A stretch of 64,000 nt of DNA from Saltatorellus ferox (GTDB lineage Bacteria; Planctomycetota; UBA1135; GCA-002686595). Shown piece after piece: positions 61,493-64,000 of this stretch. The translations under genes and the position numbers were made by a program. Position 1 is the first letter of the stretch. Each line of letters starts with the position of its first letter. The stretch lies in assembly GCA_007751475.1 (NCBI GenBank), contig CP036434.1, positions 1,488,001-1,552,000 of the forward strand. Direction: 5' to 3'. Below the pieces are notes generated by a model. That model worked only from the letters and a program-made list of their open reading frames with translations. It was not told the DNA's origin and ran no database searches.

Positions 61493-62788
61493 ATGACCAT
61501 CAAGCTCACCCGGCGCGGCGCTGCTGTCGCCTTCGCTCTTCTCACCAGCACGGCCTCCTTCGCGCAGAACGACGAATGCGCCCAGGCCATCGCTCTCTCC
61601 GCTGGCTCCCTCGCCCTCGATACGACGACGGCCACCGTCAGCGCAACGCCCTGGCCCTGCGCTGGCAGCGGTGGACCCGACATCTGGTACTCGTACCTCG
61701 CCACCTCGAACAGCACGATCACCGTCAGCACCTGCGGCAGCACCTTCGACACGGCTCTCGAGGTCTTCGATGGCACCTGCGCCGTCCTGAACTCGATCGC
61801 TTGCAACGACGACTCGTGCGGTCTCCAGAGCTCCATCCAGTTCGGCGCCGCATCCGGGTCGACCTACCTGATCCGCGTCGGTGGCTACAACGGCGCGAAC
61901 GGCTTCGGAACGATCAGCCTCGACGACGGCCGTCCTCAGCTCAACCCCGCGAACGGCCACTACTACGCCCGCGTGGCGTCGGCCGGCATCTCCTGGGACC
62001 AGTCGCGTGCGGATGCAGCGGCCATGACACACATGGGCCTCACCGGCCATCTCGCGACCCTGACCAGCCAGCAAGAGAACGACTTCGTCTTCGCGCTGGG
62101 CGGCGTGAACAACCTGTGGATCGGCGGCTTCCAGAACACCGCTTCGGCGTCCTACGCCGAGCCCGCTGGCGGCTGGGAGTGGATCACGGGTGAGCCGTTC
62201 GTCTACGCGAACTGGCTGCCGGGCGAGCCGAACAACTCGGGCGCCTTCGGAGCCGAGGACTACCTCGAACTCCTCCAGAGCGCTGGCTTCGGTGACACCT
62301 GGAACGACGCCGCCCAGATGGAGCACCCGGCCGGCTTCCTCGTCGAGTTCGACTCGGACTCGCTGGGTACGAACTACTGCATGGCCAACGTCAACTCGAC
62401 GGGTGCGATCGGTCGCATGTCCGCCTCGGGTTCCCTGACCGCGTCGAACAACGACGTGACGCTGACCGCCTCGGAGATCCCGCGGCTCTCGTTCGGCTTC
62501 TTCATCACCAGCACGGTCGAGGGCTTCGTGATGAACCCCGGCGGAAGCTCGGGCAACCTCTGCCTCCTCGGCGCGATTGGCCGCTACGTGGGCCCCGGTC
62601 AGATTCAGAACTCGGGTGTCGCAGGAGAAATCAATCTGCCGATCAACCTCGCGCAGACCCCGACCCCGACCGGATTCGTGTCCGTGCTGGCTGGCGACAC
62701 CCGGAGCTTCCAGCTCTGGCACCGCGACTCGTCCGGCGGAACGCCGACGTCAAACTTCACGGATGGCCTGCGCTTGACGTTCAACTGA
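61493..62788 (+). CDS. Secreted C-type lectin-like protein with shared C-terminal module
   Basis: This is a 431-residue exported protein with the ATG at 61493 and signal peptide ending 'LLTSTASFAQ'. Residues 26-145 are a PPC-like domain ('DIWYSYLATSNSTITVSTCG', 'LEVFDGTC', 'LIRVGGYNGANGFGTISL'). Residues 150-290 are a C-type lectin domain: 'NGHYYARVASAGISWDQSRA', 'GHLATLTSQQENDFVF', 'LWIGGFQ', 'WITGEPFVYANWLPGEPNN' (the EPN sugar-binding motif) and 'DTWNDAA'. The end is the shared module ('CMANVNSTGAIG', 'NNDVTLTASEIP', 'GNLCLLGAIGR', 'FQLWHRDSS', 'LRLTFN'). Carbohydrate binding with Ca2+ is likely from the EPN and WND motifs. Confidence 0.9.
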   Translation: MTIKLTRRGAAVAFALLTSTASFAQNDECAQAIALSAGSLALDTTTATVSATPWPCAGSGGPDIWYSYLATSNSTITVSTCGSTFDTALEVFDGTCAVLNSIACNDDSCGLQSSIQFGAASGSTYLIRVGGYNGANGFGTISLDDGRPQLNPANGHYYARVASAGISWDQSRADAAAMTHMGLTGHLATLTSQQENDFVFALGGVNNLWIGGFQNTASASYAEPAGGWEWITGEPFVYANWLPGEPNNSGAFGAEDYLELLQSAGFGDTWNDAAQMEHPAGFLVEFDSDSLGTNYCMANVNSTGAIGRMSASGSLTASNNDVTLTASEIPRLSFGFFITSTVEGFVMNPGGSSGNLCLLGAIGRYVGPGQIQNSGVAGEINLPINLAQTPTPTGFVSVLAGDTRSFQLWHRDSSGGTPTSNFTDGLRLTFN

Positions 62789-62795
62789 GCCCGGG

Positions 62796-62852
62796 CTCGA
62801 GCCAGCGCTTGCGCTCGAGGCGGCGGCGGGGGAGGCGGTCCCTCGCCGCCGC
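62796..62852. terminator. GC-rich hairpins between convergent genes
   Basis: CTCGAG...CTCGAG with an inner AGCGC-TT-GCGCT, followed by GCGGCGGCG (62820-62828) against CGCCGCCGC (62844-62852). The two stems fill the 76 bp between the convergent lectin and protease genes. They could stop transcription from both sides, though no T-run is present. Confidence 0.5.
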
Positions 62853-62864
62853 TCTCGTTGTCGC

Positions 62865-64000
62865 CTACTTGATCAGATTCGGGTAGAGATCGTTCGCGAG
62901 GGACGCGACGGCGGCAGACAGAGCGCTTCGTTCTCGGCTCGCGAGGTCGGTGGCCACCTCGCGGATGTCGCGCTCATCGAGCAATCGATGGCGATGGGCT
63001 TCCCGCAGTGCGTCGATCAGGACGCGCACGGCCTGCTTTCCGTCCTTGGCACCTTCCGCCTCGGCGAGTCGTGCTTCCAGCTGAACCCAGCGCGCTTCGA
63101 TCGCTGTGTGATAGTCTTTGGCGGCGGTCCGCGCCATTTCGAGGGCCATGCTCAGGGCACTCGACGCCGGCGCCTCGAAGTGCGGCTTCACGCCAATACC
63201 CTCCCAGTTCGTCCCCGTGATCGGATTGATCGCCCGCCCGATGGGAATGAAGATCTCCAGGGTCGAGTCGATCGGGAACAGGTCGCCTGGATTCGCGCCG
63301 CCCCGCGTCGTTTCTCCCACGAGCGTGCCTCGCTTCTGGGTTCGCAGGTTGTAGCTGAATTCCTCCGCGGCCGAGAACGTCTCGGGCCCGGTGAGTACGA
63401 ACACGGGAACCTCCACCAGCTTCGGTCCTGGCACGTCCGGAAGGGTCCAGTAGTCCTCGGTCCGGTCTCCCTCGCGGTAGTAGAAGCTGTTCAGGTGGGT
63501 GGGCTCCTCGAAGAGGAAAGAGGAGAGGAAGTGGACCATCCCGGGGTGCCCGCCGCCGTTCTTCCGGAGGTCGAAGATCAGGGCGTCCGAGTTCGCGAGG
63601 AAGCCCATGGCGGCCGTCGCCGTGGCCATGGCATCGGAGGGAGCCGCGAAGTAGCGCAGGTCCACGTAGCCCACGTTGCCCTCGAGGCGCTCCACGCGCT
63701 CGAACCCGAAGTTCTGCTGGCGGCCTGCCTCACGCCGCGTGAATCGCTCGCGAGCCGGGAGCGCCGGGTGCCTGGAAGGCGTGGCCTCCACCGGGCGACG
63801 CAGGCGCACGAGCAAGTGCTGGTCGTTGCCCACCTCCTGGAGGATTTCCGTCAAGCGCGCTGCAAGTGCTTCCCTGTCCGCCATCCCCTGAAACGCGCCC
63901 TCGAGCGTCAGGGCTCGAAGGTGCTTCGCGCATTTCGTCGCCGTCTCCGGAAAGACGTACTTCTCCTCGAGGAGCGTGCACACGCGATCGATCACGGCGG
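62865..64000 (-). CDS. S41-family (IRBP/CTP-like) peptidase, N-terminus beyond the window
   Basis: The frame is open to base 64000, so the N-terminus and any signal peptide lie outside; the GTG at 63995 is not taken as the start. About 378 residues are visible. The N-terminal helical domain ('LLEEKYVFPETATKCAKHL', 'MADREALAARLTEILQEVGN') is followed by the S41 protease core: 'GNVGYVDLRYF', 'DALIFDLRKNGGGHPGMVHF', 'VFVLTGPETFSAAEEFSYNL' (the catalytic serine is encoded at 63372-63374) and 'GTLVGETTRGGANPGD'. The layout matches retinol-binding-protein-like S41 peptidases without a PDZ domain. Substrates are unknown; such enzymes are usually periplasmic or exported. Confidence 0.88.
   Translation of the reverse strand, partial: AVIDRVCTLLEEKYVFPETATKCAKHLRALTLEGAFQGMADREALAARLTEILQEVGNDQHLLVRLRRPVEATPSRHPALPARERFTRREAGRQQNFGFERVERLEGNVGYVDLRYFAAPSDAMATATAAMGFLANSDALIFDLRKNGGGHPGMVHFLSSFLFEEPTHLNSFYYREGDRTEDYWTLPDVPGPKLVEVPVFVLTGPETFSAAEEFSYNLRTQKRGTLVGETTRGGANPGDLFPIDSTLEIFIPIGRAINPITGTNWEGIGVKPHFEAPASSALSMALEMARTAAKDYHTAIEARWVQLEARLAEAEGAKDGKQAVRVLIDALREAHRHRLLDERDIREVATDLASRERSALSAAVASLANDLYPNLIK

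Overview
This 64 kb window is a GC-rich chromosomal stretch with little intergenic DNA. No rRNA, tRNA, CRISPR array, phage gene or transposase gene is visible. Several features point to Planctomycetota, most likely one of the large-genome marine lineages: Ser/Thr kinases with beta-propeller or TPR extensions, several ECF-type sigma factors coupled to membrane partners, a DUF1800/DUF1501 pair, a radical-SAM tandem pair, and above all a family of large secreted FG-GAP, Asp-box, beta-helix and lectin proteins. Those secreted proteins all end in the same C-terminal module (Cys, 'NSTG', 'NDFTL', 'CLG', 'FQLWYRD', 'VTF'). The taxonomic assignment is inference; no marker gene was compared.

Layout. 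1-10.6 kb: a truncated secreted carbohydrate-binding-like protein, a secreted carboxypeptidase-regulatory-like protein divergent from a kinase-propeller receptor, then two FG-GAP secreted proteins. 10.7-14.8 kb: a tight minus-strand operon of a DUF2256/DUF3253 protein, a renalase-like FAD oxidoreductase, a ligase-associated MBL exonuclease and an ATP-dependent DNA ligase, which looks like a DNA-repair unit. 15-24.5 kb: a small membrane protein, a secreted beta-helix protein, a sigma factor overlapping a multi-TM protein, an Asp-box secreted protein, and a single polypeptide fusing an ECF sigma factor to a membrane anchor and a large extracytoplasmic region. 24.7-32.8 kb: BipA/TypA, a two-component system, an LtaS-like phosphotransferase, a DEDDh exonuclease with a WYL-like tail and a DCC thiol oxidoreductase. 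32.8-39.8 kb: a TPR kinase, an uncharacterised protein preceded by a 10-bp tandem repeat, a sulfatase-fold lipoprotein, a secreted protein and an orphan OmpR-type regulator.

39.9-42.3 kb: a FUN14-like protein, then an ECF sigma factor, a one-TM anti-sigma candidate and a Spy/CpxP-like periplasmic protein in one operon. The operon ends exactly at two head-to-tail copies of a 160-bp MITE-like hairpin element with CTAG duplications. 42.7-49.7 kb: DUF1800, Tat-exported DUF1501, a secreted beta-helix protein, and a translationally coupled PAP2 / PhoD-like phosphatase pair. 49.8-53.1 kb: tandem radical-SAM paralogues. 53.5-59.3 kb: an envelope cluster with two SurA/parvulin-like secreted proteins, a HEAT-like protein and a peptidase-fold protein with a damaged zinc site. 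59.3-64 kb: an MsbA-like ABC exporter, a secreted C-type lectin and a truncated S41 protease.

Taken together, most of the window serves the cell envelope: making, exporting, folding and sensing secreted proteins. One compact DNA-repair operon is embedded in it. The least explained items are the shared C-terminal secretion module, the sigma-receptor fusion, the MITE pair and a dispersed intergenic repeat found behind two secreted or receptor genes.
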